Assembly (NCBI RefSeq): GCF_036898095.1
Contig: NC_090728.1
Coordinates: 86,661,171 to 86,725,170 of the forward strand
Source of the DNA: Palaemon carinicauda
Lineage: Eukaryota > Arthropoda > Malacostraca > Decapoda > Palaemonidae
Length of the DNA: 64,000 nt
Reading direction: 5' to 3'
Shown here in pieces: positions 1 through 11,539 of the stretch. The number at the start of each line of letters is the position of its first letter. Position 1 is the first letter of the stretch. The translations under genes were made by a program, and so were the position numbers. Below the pieces are notes generated by a model. That model was not told the DNA's origin and made no database searches. It was given only the letters and a program-made list of their open reading frames with translations.

Positions 1-1138
1 AATTCTGTATCCATTTAGCGTAATAAGCGAACTTACCCATTGCCCTCTTTAAAGATCCTTGACTAGTGGGAGGTGGTAGTTCTTGTAGAGGCCGGAGTCT
101 TTCCATGTCAGGCTTTATTACACCATTCCCCACACAGTAGCCAAGAATATTAATGGTACGCACAGATTTAATAGTTTTAGTAGCATTGAGAGTTAGGTTC
201 CTCTTGTTGATGACCTCAAGAAAGCGCTGCACGTTCTGATCATGTTGTTCTTGAGTGTGTCCAGCAATAGTGATATTGTCCACATATGGGAAAGCACCTT
301 GTGAGTTTTCTTCTTTCACCAACTTATCCATAGTTCGTTGGAAGGCTGCAACTCCATTGGTAACTCCGAAAGGTACTCTACAGAACTGGTACAGTCGTCC
401 GTTGGCTTCAAAAGCTGTATACTTCTTGTCTGATTCCTTTAGTGGGGCTTGGCGGTAAGCGCTTTTCAAGTCAAAAGTCGAAAATACGCAATATGTTGAG
501 AGTTCATTAACCATGGTGTCAATCCTTGGTAATGGATAAGCATCCAGTTCTGTAAACAGATTTATAGTTTGCGAATAATCAACACACATCCTTTTCTTAT
601 GCCGATTAAAGGAATCCTTAACCACCACAACTTGAGCTCTCCGTGGTGATACGCTATCCTCAATAACACCCTCAGCCAAGAGACGACTAGTTTCCGCTTC
701 AATTAATTCTTTGTCATCTTTACAGTAATGTCTTGATTTAGTGACAATAGGCTTACAATTAGGTAACAAATGCTGGAAGATAGAAGGTTCATCCACAGTA
801 GCGGCTGCCAACGAACAGTAGGGCTTAGCACCAGATAAGTTGAGCGCTGGTTTCGGCCCACCGTATTCAATAGTCACTTTCTGATGCTGCTCTTGGAAGT
901 CCTGACCAAGTAATACTCCTGAACATAAATCCTTCATTACTGCTAGACGCGTGGATGGATAAGTTTCTCCATTAAGATGAAGAGTCAAGTCTACATTGAC
1001 ATAACCTGGAGAGTTTGTATGCAAAGATTTCTGTGCTAAAGCGACGTCTTTATCAGTGGGATGTATTGGTAGCTTCAATTCCCACGCTATATCTTCATCT
1101 ATATAACTGTCATCACTGCACGAGTTGACAAGGGCTGT
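1..1138 (-). pseudogene. Gypsy-like element A, protease-RT part of pol (partial)
   Basis: Reading the minus strand from 1138 down to the window edge gives one open frame with a retropepsin-like start, a linker and a reverse transcriptase. RT landmarks are FSTFDLKSAYRQ (first catalytic Asp) and YVDNITIAG at the active site; YVDN replaces YxDD, which I recall as a natural variant in some Gypsy-like lineages. The protease motif reads ALVNSCSDDSYID, where a D-S/T-G is expected, so the catalytic Asp and the Gly are both altered. An in-frame TAG separates it from gag. RNase H and integrase would lie beyond position 1. The Gypsy assignment rests on motif order; the clade is uncertain. Confidence 0.8.
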
Positions 1139-2074
1139 CTAACTTCCGTCCTTTAATTGTGTCGAAGTAGCTGCCCGATAGAGGCTCTGAGGAAAAGAGG
1201 TACCAGCATTAGCTGCAAGAATAGATGACTGTGAGGGATCAAATACTGTAGCTGTTGTAGATTTACCTCCATATGTAGATTTAGACAGGCACGCTTTTGC
1301 AAAGTGCCCCTTCTTGCCACATTTATTGCAAATAGAATCCCGAGCTGGACAGTGTGCACGAATATGATAGGGACCTCCACATAAAAAGCACTTTCTCTTC
1401 ATGGACAGAGTAGTCGCTAATACTTGAGTTCCAGCAGTTACCTCACAGCTCTCAGACGTTGGTCCACTCTTCACATGATCATCTGTAATAAGTGCATGAT
1501 CCGATGTAACCACAGCAGCAGTATGCCCAACATGAGGAAGCATGTGACTGTAAAAACTAGCATTACGTTGGGCTAGGTCTAAAGAGTAAGCCTGGTCATA
1601 AGCTGCCTGTAAATCTAGAGTTTTATTTTCAAGAAGACGTTGCCGAATCATAGGTGAGGCCAGGCCATTTATAAAAGCATCCCTGATCAACTCCTCTCTG
1701 TATTGTTCTGCACTAACTGACTTAAAATTACAGTCCTTATCTAATTTACGCAATTCTCTCAGAAACTCATCCAAAGTTTCCCCTGCCTTTTGTTGGCGAG
1801 TAGCAAGTAAATGTCTGGCGAATATTTCATTAGGTGCCTTAACATATAACTTTTCCAATGTAGAAATGGCATTATCATAATCCACACACTCCTCAATGTA
1901 TTCATACACATTATGACTGACATAGTTCACAAGTGTCCTTAATTTATTTGGTGCATTTTCACCACATTCTTGAATAAAGTTGGAAAACGTCTTGTGCCAA
2001 TGCCGCCATTCTTTTGCTGCAGAAGGGAGGCTAGGGTCCAGATCCAAACGGGCAGGCTTCAATAGTTTCTACAT
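1139..2074 (-). pseudogene. Gypsy-like element A, gag with CCHC zinc knuckles
   Basis: A frame of about 307 residues carrying a retrotransposon-gag region (KAGETLDEFLRELRKL; IRDAFINGLASPMIRQRLL) and two zinc knuckles near the C-terminus: CFLCGGPYHIRAHC and CNKCGKKGHFAKAC, both CX2CX4HX4C. The product would be the RNA-packaging capsid/nucleocapsid precursor. No in-frame ATG fits the start of the open stretch. The ATG at 2074-2072 is in frame but is followed at once by TAG, so codon 2 looks like a nonsense mutation. The frame ends at a TAG directly before the protease. Inferred inactive copy. Confidence 0.85.
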
Positions 2075-2075
2075 A

Positions 2076-2147
2076 GTTTAAGTTGAATAAATTGTTGTGA
2101 CATTAAAAGACTTGGCTGCTGCTACTCAAGCTTTATTCAACTTAAAC
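2076..2147. repeat. 16-bp perfect inverted repeat in the leader of Gypsy-like element A
   Basis: The 16 bases at 2076-2091 (GTTTAAGTTGAATAAA) recur as the exact reverse complement at 2132-2147, with a 40-base spacer. It lies just upstream of the minus-strand gag and could form a hairpin in the leader RNA. The LTR of this element was not delimited. Confidence 0.6.
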
Positions 2148-2666
2148 TTCAGTAGATTATTCCCTGAAACAATCATGAACATAATTAGCAGACCCCATAA
2201 TAAATGTAATACAAACTATGTTAGATCTTCAAAGTAAATCTAATTAAACCAAATAGATACAAATGGAATAAACAAAAGGAAATACAAAAGAAACAGAGAA
2301 GTACTTTATAAGTTGCTTTGACTGTTCCAGGTTCAGGTTCAGGTTCTGGGTGAGGCATAGCCTTTACAACGGCGCCTCTGTGTCTTTTAGTTTTGTGTGT
2401 TCCTTATTTTCACTAGTTTTTCTCTTTTCATCCACGTTTGTTGTAGTATACTTTTCTTATTTTCAATATTCTCTTCACAAAAGAGGAATTTTCCAACTGT
2501 TTGTGCACTATCTTCTTCGTATGGTTGTTGGAGCTCAATTGCTTTTATTCTTATATCACTAAAAATCACGTTTCTTCACTACGTGGTGGTAAGTAAACAA
2601 AGTATGAAAAGATCACCAGACAAACGGTTCAGAGTGAGGTATGAAAGAGCAAAAAGACAAAACAAT

Positions 2667-2671
<5 letters not shown>
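2148..2671. other. Unassigned AT-rich stretch
   Basis: About 520 bases between the gag leader of Gypsy-like element A and the TA tract. It may include that element's 5' LTR, but the second LTR lies outside the window so the borders cannot be set. No coding or RNA feature was recognised. Confidence 0.4.

Positions 2672-2752
<81 letters not shown>
2672..2752. repeat. (TA)n microsatellite, about 80 bp
   Basis: Almost uninterrupted TA dinucleotides. The tyrosine/isoleucine-rich ORFs reported over it on both strands are artefacts of this repeat. Confidence 0.97.
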
Positions 2753-2758
<6 letters not shown>

Positions 2759-2991
2759 TTAAAATATGCGTGTGTAGTGACTCCAGCACTCGGGCATAGC
2801 TCAAATATTAGATTATCTAAAATTTAGGTAAACAGCATTTTTATGTTGGGGTGGGGCTACTTGAAAAGTCATTGAAAAGTGATTCAATATGCCCATCTTT
2901 AGAAAATGAAAAGTAAAATTTAGTCCCGTGAAAGATCTTGATCAATTTATGACCGAAATTGACACGGTACTCCAAGGGGAAAAGGGAAAGA
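2753..2991. other. Unassigned, possible 5' part of the LINE
   Basis: About 240 bases between the TA tract and the first ATG of LINE ORF1. It may be the LINE 5' UTR, but no boundary or target duplication could be seen. Confidence 0.35.
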
Positions 2992-4185
2992 AATGGCAGT
3001 AGCTAACATGCAAATGAACTTCGCTGATGACGAATGTGATGACGGGTAAAATGAGGGCAGGTGTGGGTATTGTGAGAACTTGTCGAAGTTGGGATACAAT
3101 GTGATGAATGCCGAAGATGGTACCACAATGAAGTAGCTTGCTCAAATTTAGAAGATGTCACTAGTGTGATTTTTGAAAGCAGGAACATCATTTATAAATG
3201 TTCAAGATGTGTTGATATTGCAAATCCCAATGGTTCATGGGTCAGGCAATCATAGGAAAACGACGAAACTACTGTAAGCATCAACATGGAAGAGATGAAG
3301 GTAAATGTACAACGACAGATGACAGATTTTATGGATATGATAACTGCCCAATACACCAATATGTGTCATGGAATTGCTGAGCTGAAAGAGAAACTTACGG
3401 AATACGAACAAGAGAATGTGACCAAGACCACATATGTAAGTACAGTAAGCCGAAGTCAAAGAATACTTTGCTCATAAAATCTACGGAGGAAAATATAAAG
3501 GCTTCAAAGATCAAGAAAACAATCATGAAGAAGATAACCACGGAAGTTGAACAGGTCAAAACCTCTAAACAAGGCCACTTGGTAGTTAATTTTGCGGATA
3601 AAGTTGGGTTAGAAAAGGCTAAAAATTACTTATAAGAGGTCAAGAAAGACATTAAGGTAGAAGTGGATAAAAAGGATCTACTTAAACCGAAGATCAAGGT
3701 CTGCAATATTGATGAAAATGAAGATTATATAATTGCTAGTATAAAGGAGAAGAATGAATGGATGAATGATATATGTGAAAATGAAGAGGACTTTAAATTA
3801 ATCAGGAAGTTTAAATTAAGACATAGTGGTAAATCACATGTCATTATTACGTGTAGTCCAACTATCAGGAAAGCTTTCCGTAAAAAGGACGATAGAGTAT
3901 ATACCACGTATGGAGGATGCTGTAAAATTTATGATTCCTACAATGTATTTCAGTGATATAAATACCAGGAATTTGGTCATACTACCGATAGTTGTAGCAA
4001 GACTCAGGTATGTGCCAAGTGTAGCCAGGAACACCGAACCAGGGATTGTAGTGTTAATACGTTAAAGTGTCATAACTGCTCAATGAGGAATTACAGTAAT
4101 ACGAATCATAAGACATATGATGAAAACTGTAAAGTATACAAGGATGAGCTTACCAGGAAAAAAAATAGAACCGATCATGAAGTCT
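2992..4185 (+). pseudogene. LINE ORF1 relic: PHD-type finger and CCHC knuckles
   Basis: Broken by stops and frameshifts. The order of parts is: a PHD-like C4HC3 finger (CGYC at 3062-3073, CDEC at 3100-3111, then RRWYHNEVAC, then CSRC at 3199-3210, with a one-base frame slip after the first pair); a charged, probably coiled-coil stretch around 3286-3470; a segment around 3663-3930 with possible RRM-like character; and zinc knuckles. In the first knuckle the leading cysteines are lost (YKYQEFGHTTDSC after a TGA), while the next, CAKCSQEHRTRDC, is intact. This layout is known from ORF1 proteins of CR1/L2-type LINEs, which bind the element RNA. Confidence 0.7.
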
Positions 4186-4194
4186 AGCCTATTG

Positions 4195-5000
4195 GTTAAG
4201 TGTGGTCTGATAAATATTCAATCGGTGGGGAATAAAACCATAAAGATTAGAAATCTTATTAATGAAATTGAATTAGATTTATGCTTATTAACTGAGACTT
4301 AGTTGCAGGGAAATATTAGTGATAATTCAAAGATTCAGGAGATGACGCCGTATACTTATGATTTCTACAATGTACCAAGAAAGGACAAAACTGGAGGAGG
4401 AGTGGGTGTCTTCGTGTCGAAAACCTTCGCTAGGGTTTCTATCATGAATGAAATAGTATTTGAAACGTTTGAATATATCTATTTAAAACTGACAAGAAAT
4501 AGTAAGATATTGAATATAATATCATTGTATTGACCACCAGGGAGTAATATGAAAAAATTCATTGAAGAATTTAGTGTTCTTATGGGTGTGGTGGACGATA
4601 TTAAAAATACATTAATTGGTGAAGACTTTAATTGTTAGGTAGATGATGAAAATTATAATAAGGCTAAAGAACTCAAGGGAGTATTTGAGATGTTTAATAT
4701 AATAAACAGTGTTTTGGGATCAACGTCAGTAGGTGGTCATACACTCGACTTGGTCATATGTGGGAAAGATTCTGACCTAATAAGAAACCTTGAAGTCGAA
4801 CCAGACTTTGAGATCTCATCAACACATAAACTCATCACTTTTGATGTTAATATAAATTGCATCAGAGTACTGAAGAAATGGATCACATATAGGGAACGGG
4901 AAAATTTCGATGCTGAGAATTTTATTGAAGTTAGTGTAGCTCAAATGTCTTGTGAGAACATACAATGTGAACATATGGTAGACAGAGAATGTGTTGGGTG
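4195..5000 (+). pseudogene. LINE ORF2, apurinic-like endonuclease domain (decayed)
   Basis: Endonuclease landmarks of APE-type LINEs are readable in one frame: LINIQSVGNK near 4210, LLTET near 4286, GGGVGVFVSK near 4393, Y-stop-PPGS near 4528, GEDFN near 4620, GGHTLDLV near 4733 and SSTHKLI near 4818. In-frame stops sit where Trp or Arg is normal (after LLTET, in the Y-PPG motif, after GEDFNC). The domain would nick target DNA to prime reverse transcription. This copy cannot make it. Confidence 0.75.
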
Positions 5001-5476
5001 TTAATGACAATTTTGGAAGAATGTATGATATCAAGTGTCCTATAAAGAGCAAACAAATAGTTGTACACGAAAATGTCAGATGGTATAATAGTGAGCTATT
5101 AAAGGCAAAAAGACACAGACGTAAGATGGAAGGTAGATGGGAAAGAGCCAAATCCTCACAAGCCAGATATCTATATAATAAAGGCCAAAAATTAATATAA
5201 CATCCTGTTAGAAAAAAAACAAAAAGAAAATTCTACAATGGCGAAAGTGAAAAAAAAACTAATAACATGAGGGAGTTTCACAAAAAACTTAGATGATTTG
5301 ATGGGATTAAAGAAAAAATGTCTTGCCTGAAAATGTCTGTGCAGAGAAATTTGCTATATTCTTCAATGAAAAAAATTGATAAAATTTATAGAGGTTTCCC
5401 CCAAAATCAGCCAGAAGGACAGTCAGTTATGCCAGTGAAGGAGGGTAAGAAGTTAAAATAATTTAAGGAAATAAAT

Positions 5477-6825
5477 ATGCGTGACTTATTAAAGGTTATG
5501 AGAGAGATGAAGAATACATATTGTGGAAACGACCCTTTCCCAAATAGTTCAATAAGTGAAGCTCCAAACAAGCAAGTTGTATATGATATTTACCTAAATA
5601 TAATTAACCTAAGTATATCACAATCCAGTTTTCCTAGCTGTGAAAAAACTGCGTTGATCAAACCAATATACAAAGGAAAAGGTGATGTAAACGAACTAAA
5701 TTCATACAGGCCCATTTCAAATTTATCCTACATGTCGAAGCTTATTGAAAAAATCATAAGTGAGCAATTATGGACGCATATTGATGAGTTAGAGGTATTC
5801 CAGGAAAATCAATCGGCCTACAGAGCTAATCACTCTACAGAAACTACCTTATGCTTAATAATGAATGATATGATAGGTCTTCTTGATGAGGGAAAGTGTG
5901 GAATTTTGATTATGTTAGATCTTAGTGCTGCCTTCGATACTATTGAGCACGAGTACTTACTTGACGACTTAGAAGTCCACTGGAGTGACTGAGAAAGCAC
6001 TGGAATTTTTGCGATGCTACTTAACGAACAGGAAGACTATTATAGAAGTTTCTGGAAACCGAATTAGTGAGAGAATTCTTATGAAAGGTGTCTCACGGGG
6101 TAGTGTTCTGGGCCCTATTTTGTTCAACATATATGCTATCGAGCTATCACATATCTTGAAAAAACAAAAAGTGGGCTTTAAACTATATGCAGATGATACT
6201 CAGTTATACCTTTCAATTTTAACAACACAAGATACAAAGAAGAAAATTGATGAGATAATGACTGAAATAAAAACATGGATGCAGAGGATAAATCTTAAAT
6301 TAAATTATGATAAAACAGATTGTATGTTTTTTGGCACAAAGGTGGCTTTGAAGAATTACCAGTTATTTCAAAGTATAAAAATTGGTGACGCTGATGTTAG
6401 GATTGTGCCTGTTGTGAAAAATTTGGGTGTACTGATAGATTGTAATTTGTCAATGAGGGATCAAATAGTGAATACAGTTAAAGTGTGTAACTATCACTTG
6501 AGAAACATAGCCTTTATTAAAAAACATTTATCAGAGAGCAGTACAAAAATTTTAGTGATGAGTCACGTAATATCAAGGCTTGATTATTGCAATTCTCTGT
6601 ACTATAAATTGCCCAATACACTACTAAGAAAACTTCAAAATGTGCAAAACCGGACGGCTGGACTGATAAAAGGCATTAAATTTCGGGAGAGAATAACTCC
6701 TGCACTGATTGATCTACATTGGTTACCTGTTAAGGCTAGAATTGAATTTAAGATTTGTTTATTGACTCACAAGGCACTTACAATTGATAAGCCTAAACAT
6801 CTTCGTGATTGCTTGGTCCCCTACC
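5477..6825 (+). pseudogene. LINE ORF2, reverse transcriptase (CR1/L2-like), interrupted
   Basis: RT motifs in order: KPIYKGKGDVNELNSYRPIS, QSAYRANHSTETTL, MLDLSAAFDTIEH (first catalytic Asp), GVSRGSVLGPILFNIYAIEL and FKLYADDTQLYLS (YADD active site intact). A frameshift near 5985 separates the first block from the rest. The frame is then cut at 6825 by the inserted Gypsy element B. The C-terminal part resumes at 11937 in the same frame once the insertion and one copy of its target duplication are ignored. Confidence 0.85.
6821..6825. repeat. Target-site duplication of Gypsy element B (left copy)
   Basis: CTACC here and again at 11937-11941, directly outside the two LTRs. A 5-bp duplication fits LTR-retrotransposon integration. 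Confidence 0.9.
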
Positions 6826-6970
6826 TATTACATTTTAGGGGAGCCAGGAACTGAAGACAAACACGAAACTTAGAATACAGGAAATCAACTACTTTATTAG
6901 CCGCTAGGTGGCGTACACAAAGTTATCAGTTAAGGTTTCACACATGTATTCTGCAAGGCATCATACAACA
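6826..6970 (-). repeat. LTR of Gypsy element B (3' LTR in element orientation)
   Basis: 145 bp, starting TATTACATTTTAGGG and ending GGCATCATACAACA on the + strand, hence TGTTG...AATA in element orientation. Matches 11792-11936 nearly base for base. Confidence 0.92.
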
Positions 6971-6982
6971 TCCCCCTTCCTT
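6971..6982 (-). other. Polypurine tract of Gypsy element B
   Basis: On the minus strand AAGGAAGGGGGA abuts the 3' LTR. This is where plus-strand DNA synthesis is primed in LTR retroelements. Confidence 0.75.
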
Positions 6983-7395
6983 GGAAAGGAACAAAAATAT
7001 CAAAACTTGGTCAATACCATAAAATGCAAAATCTCTGGGAGAGTATCATGTAAAGGACATGATAACCAAATGCAAAATTCTCCGGGGAATTATGTGGATA
7101 ATACAAATTAACTGAATGTGGTTTACAGGGTTTCAATTCAAAATATTATCAGGAAATATTTTTGTACCTTAGTTAATACTTTCTAGATTCATTTGACAGA
7201 GGAAGATGATCATGATTTATGGGTAAGACATATTAAGGTCAAAAGTTCAATTAGTACACAATTCTTATACAGTATAGTAAAAAAAAAAAAACATAGTATT
7301 TACTGGCTGGATGGGGTAGACTATCCATGCCAGCTGACTGGCCATCAATGATGGTTTATTCTGCCATCAGTATAAATAGCTCAGTGCCTACAGAT

Positions 7396-7818
7396 TTATA
7401 TTTGTGTGATAAGTCGTTGGGTAGGTTTCGTCAGTCTGTTAGAGTGGCGGGTTGGTTGTTGATTGGTTGCTGATGTTCGGCCTCCAGTTTGAGCTGGCAA
7501 AACCTTAGACGGTGTGGTGACATTTCCAGCGGGGATGGTCTGAGCTGCTGTTGTCTCAGGAAGAGTTTGCGGTTCCGTTGGCCATGCGTCATCCTCAGTG
7601 GTGTTTCCGAGCCAAACAGGGCTACTCGGGGAATCGGAGAATGTGACATGACGCGGACGCAAGAGCTCACGATTTCGACGTAGAGCTCGGCCGGTGTTGT
7701 CACAAGTGATGGTGTAAGATCTTGGCTCTGGGCCATATCCAATGACGGTACCGGGAGACCACGTTTTGCGAGCGGCGTCCTGGTAGAAGATAGGTTGGTT
7801 TGGTAGGAGTTCAGGCAA
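7396..7818 (-). CDS. Gypsy element B, pol C-terminal tail after integrase
   Basis: A 140-residue open frame starting MPELLPNQPIFYQD, then WSPGTVIGYGPEPRSYTI and a polar, proline/threonine-rich tail with HSNRLTKPTQRL. This resembles the region after the integrase core in K02A2.6-like Gypsy polyproteins, where a small beta-barrel-like segment precedes a disordered tail. It is probably not a separate gene: it follows the integrase with a frame change near 7840. Function beyond being the integrase C-terminus is unknown. Confidence 0.65.
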   Translation of the reverse strand: MPELLPNQPIFYQDAARKTWSPGTVIGYGPEPRSYTITCDNTGRALRRNRELLRPRHVTFSDSPSSPVWLGNTTEDDAWPTEPQTLPETTAAQTIPAGNVTTPSKVLPAQTGGRTSATNQQPTRHSNRLTKPTQRLITQI

Positions 7819-7839
7819 CTCCTTGCTGTGATCATTGTA

Positions 7840-8856
7840 TCATTCTTGGCTCGCTTCCTGCCTACTTGCTTGATATTCGTCAAACTTGTTATCGCTAGGT
7901 GTGCGGTTGCATGCGGGCAGGGTTGTTTGTAGCTTCCGTCGGAAGAGAATTTCCGCGAGTGACGGGAGCTGAGGACCAAGGGGTGTCGTACGGTAGTCTA
8001 ACATTGCCCTATCTGTGTCCTCTGCAGATTTACAGATAAGTGCTTTCACGCTATGGATGGCACGCTCGATAAATTCATGGGATTTCGGATGTAACGGGGA
8101 GCTGCTTATATGCGTAACGTTGTACGATTTGAGCAAGTCTTGGAAGGGTTGTCCGATAAACTGCGGACCATTATTGGTGATGATCGTACTGGGTATACCA
8201 AATAACGAGAATGTGCTGCTAGTCAGCTGAGTGACTGTTCTGCTTGTTGAGTCAACACTTAGTTGGTGAATGACGGGAAACTTGGAGTAGTAGTCGGCGA
8301 TAATCACATAGTTCCGGTCATTTACGGTAAACGAGTCCATACCGAGGGTGTGCCACGGTTGGTTCGGGAGGTTTGGAGTGATGGCTTCCATGGGCTCCTT
8401 GGGTTGTGAGGCTTGGAATGTCTGGCATTGTTGGCACTGATTGACGGGTTGTTCGATATCGCGGTTAATACCTGGCCAGAATAAACACATCTGCGCACGG
8501 GCCTGACATCGCGTGATGCCTTGGTGACCTTCATGAATAGTTCCGAGGTACTGTGTACGCAGACTTTCCGGGACCATGAGCTGTTCACCCTTGATCGTAA
8601 GACCGTTTTCGATACTAAGTTCATCGCGATATGGCCAATATTTACGGATCTCGGCAGGCAAGTCTCTATGCTTCTCGGGAAATCCGCTGATGATATACTT
8701 CTGCAGTAGTACGAGTTCGTCGTCACTAGCTGTTGCGCCTCTGAGTTTCGCTAGCTTGTTGTTGCTGAACTGTACATAGCACACTTTGACATTCAAGTCT
8801 ATCGGCTTGTCGGCACCGTGTTTTGGGAGTCGCGATAAGCTGTCGGGCAAAGTCAT
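7840..8856 (-). pseudogene. Gypsy element B, integrase
   Basis: A 338-residue frame. The N-terminal HHCC zinc domain reads HEGHQGITRCQARAQ followed by CQQCQ. In the catalytic core the first Asp is in GMDSFTVNDRNYVIIADYYS, the second expected Asp is Asn in IITNNGPQF (codon 8173-8175), and the Glu is in HPKSHEFIERAI. Loss of the second DDE residue should abolish strand transfer. The enzyme would insert the cDNA into chromosomes. The start given is only the first Met after a frameshift from RNase H. Confidence 0.88.
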
Positions 8857-9633
8857 CTCCCTCCCGGGTTTGTACTTTACAGTAATCGTAGTGCTGAAGA
8901 CGCAGGAGCATCCATTGCAGCCGTGCTGGGGCGGCAGTTAAGTTCTTCTTACTGATCATTTCGAGTGGTTTGTGATCAGACTCGATGACAAATGGTTTGC
9001 CGTAAATGTATGTATGGAAACGTGCGGCACTGAAGACGCATGCCAATAGTTCACGTTCAATGTTGGCGTAGCGCATTTCGGTGTCTATAAGACTTTTCGA
9101 TGCAAAAGCAATAGGTTGGCCATCTTGAAGTAATGCTGCACCAAGGGCTTCTTGACTCGCGTCTACTTGGATTACAGACGGCTTTGACGGGTCAAAGTAA
9201 GTGAGAGATCCTGCTCGGCAGATAAGCTGTTTTACAGACATGAAAGCTTCGTCGTGTTCAGGATGCCACTGGAAATCAATGTCCTTTTGAAGTAACTTGC
9301 GCAGCGGGGCGGTGTGGTCACTTAGGTTGGGTACGAATGGTGCCAGATGGTTCGCCATTCCGAGGAACGATTGTAGTTCACTGATGGAAGTCGGCGCTTT
9401 GAGCTGAGCGATGGCTTGGACCTTGACTGGGTCAGGTCGGACTCCACTTTTGGAATAGATGTTGCCAAAGAATTATACCTCTGACACGGATATCGCGCAT
9501 TTCGCGGGGTTGAACACGAGTCCTCTCTCTCTAGCTCGATTGAAAAGTGTGGATAGTCACTCGGAATGCTCTGCTGGTGTGGATGCGTATACAATAATAT
9601 CGTCCGCAATCGACACAACGCCGGGTAGCCCAT
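8726..9633 (-). pseudogene. Gypsy element B, RT active-site region and RNase H
   Basis: In minus-strand order: the RT palm with IADDIIVY (ADD active site) near 9595, the RT connection (LGMANHLAPFVPNLSDHTAP), then RNase H with QVDASQEALGAALLQDGQP, ANIERELLACVF and ESDHKPLEM carrying the D, E and D residues. In-frame stops occur near 9470 and 9560. A frame change after QTREGDDF disconnects it from the integrase. Confidence 0.85.
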
Positions 9634-9672
9634 GTAAAATCTCGTCCATCGCTCGCTGAAACAGATCCTGAC

Positions 9673-10851
9673 TTACGTTGAGTCCAAAGGGGAGCCTTCG
9701 GAAGCAGTACCTCCCGAATGGCTCTTGAATGTGGTCAGCATCTGGCTGTCATGGTCGAGTGGGATGCACCAGTAGCCATGCTTTTCATCGAGCTTTCTGA
9801 AAACTGTTGCACCAGCAAAAACATGTGTTAGTTCTTCCACAGTCGGCATGTGGTGTTGACCTCTCTTTAGAGCACTGTTGAGGTCTTTTGGATCCAAGCA
9901 TATTCTGAGAGATCCATCGGGTTTTGTCACATATGTAATACTGGACACCCAATCGGTGGGTTCCGCTACGGGACGGATTACTTCAAGACCCACCATACGA
10001 TCGAGTTCGCTTTTGATCTGCTCGCGTAGTTGAATGGGCACTCGTCTCGGCGGGTGTCTTACTGGGTTTGCGTCATCCTTCAGAGTTAGTTTCTGCTCAG
10101 AACTGAATTTACCGACACCCTCGAACCGGTCAGGGAAGTGTCTTTTCATGTCTTCCAATGAGGTATAACACACACTACTGTCGGATTGAGTAACGGCACA
10201 GTTAAGCGTGACTAGACCGAGTTTCGTGCACATGGGTAAACCAAAAATAACAGGACCATCGGTCTCGGCCACATAAAACTCACAGTTCGCCCATTTATTT
10301 TCGGCAAATTTGCACGGCAGTACGAGGGTACCGTGCTGGCGGATGACGGTTCCGTTGTAGGCGGTGAGCGTCGTCTTGGACGGAGTTGTAGATGTCGGGA
10401 TGCCATCCGAGTTGACATAGCGAGGGAATATGTTACGGAATGACCTGAGTGGAAGGATGTTACTCTGCGTACCGGTGTCGACCTTCCCACGCAAGTTTGT
10501 CGTGCGATCAGGGTACGGCTCGATTTTTAGCGATGCGTAAGCTTCCGATCTGTTGGCATCATTGTTCACTGCGTTGAAAGACATGCTTTCAAAGTCACTG
10601 CTCAGGTCGTACGTATTCACGGCACTAACTTGGCGGTCGAATCGCTGTTGCGGCTTTGGCTGTGATTGGTTCGCATTTGCGCTTGACTGCGATCGGCTAT
10701 TCTGAGGTTTGGAGCGTACACTAGACTTAGAACGGGCTCGCTTAGTGTTTTGACAAGCCTTTGCCCAGTGACCCGTTTTCGAACACAGTTTACACATATC
10801 GTCTACGGCGGGACAGTCCTTGCGGTCATGCGGTTTGCGGTTTTCTGCCAC
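9673..10851 (-). pseudogene. Gypsy element B, zinc knuckle, protease and RT N-terminus
   Basis: A 392-residue frame. It opens with the second half of the gag knuckles (CKLCSKTGHWAKAC), has a basic Ser/Gln-rich linker, then a retropepsin with intact active site VDTGTQSNILPLR, and RT fingers (WVSSITYVTKPDGSLRICLD; FRKLDEKHGYWCIPLD). It ends in a frameshift near 9715, before the RT active site. It overlaps gag by 26 bases near 10840 in another frame; a slip inside the knuckle region suggests mutation rather than a programmed site. Confidence 0.85.
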
Positions 10852-11539
10852 AGAAAAAACAGTTTTTTGCTTTCGGACGGCTCTTGTGTCTCAACTTCGC
10901 CTTCTGAAGGGAGTCGATGGATTTGTTGACGTGCCCCAATTGTTGTAGCTGGGCCTGCGTTGCCTCAAAAGTTCTCGCAAGATCGATTGCTTTGTCAAGT
11001 GTGAGTTGTTTCGGATCTTGGTCCAAGAGCTTTTTTCTTACTGCGACATGTGCTGTACCTTTGATAACCTGGTTGATGAGGTTATCTTTAAGATTGTTTC
11101 CTTCAAAATTGCATCGTTGAGCCTGCACCTTGAGACGGTTGATATAGCTGTCAATCGGCTCCTCCTGCCGCTGTATGAGTTCGCACAGTTGGAAACGGGC
11201 GAGCCTAAAGTTTGACTTGGGCTCAAAGTAGTTAACAAACGCTTCCCACACATCGGTCGGACTGGAACGTTGTTCATCCGTGAGGTGAGTCCAGTTGTCA
11301 AAAATCTCTACCGCTTGAGGCCCCATCCAGAGGAGTATGTAGTTTACTATCTCTGGCCCCTGTTTGCAAGTGTAGGTGGGAGTGGCAAGGATCAGTTCGC
11401 AATATCTTCTGAAAGTTTTGAATGAATGTGGCAAGTTGGAACCTTGCCAATCAAAGCTGGATGGCTTTATGCCCATCAAGTCATTTGTGAATACATATGT
11501 TGGGTTGCCCCCTACCACACCTGGGTCATCATCCCCCAT
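10826..11539 (-). CDS. Gypsy element B, gag
   Basis: A 237-residue frame from MGDDDPGVVGGNP. The capsid-like region has FKTFRRYCELILATPT, DVWEAFVNYFEPKSNF and LCELIQRQEEPIDSYINRLK (the retrotransposon-gag core), followed by a basic stretch and the first zinc-knuckle residues CFFCGRKP. The frame is lost in the middle of the knuckle; the rest continues in the pol frame from 10851. It would form the particle that packages element RNA. Confidence 0.85.
   Translation of the reverse strand: MGDDDPGVVGGNPTYVFTNDLMGIKPSSFDWQGSNLPHSFKTFRRYCELILATPTYTCKQGPEIVNYILLWMGPQAVEIFDNWTHLTDEQRSSPTDVWEAFVNYFEPKSNFRLARFQLCELIQRQEEPIDSYINRLKVQAQRCNFEGNNLKDNLINQVIKGTAHVAVRKKLLDQDPKQLTLDKAIDLARTFEATQAQLQQLGHVNKSIDSLQKAKLRHKSRPKAKNCFFCGRKPQTA

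Noticed and set aside
2397..2804. Open frames on both strands rich in Tyr and Ile
   Set aside because: They are translations of the (TA)n tract and its flanks.
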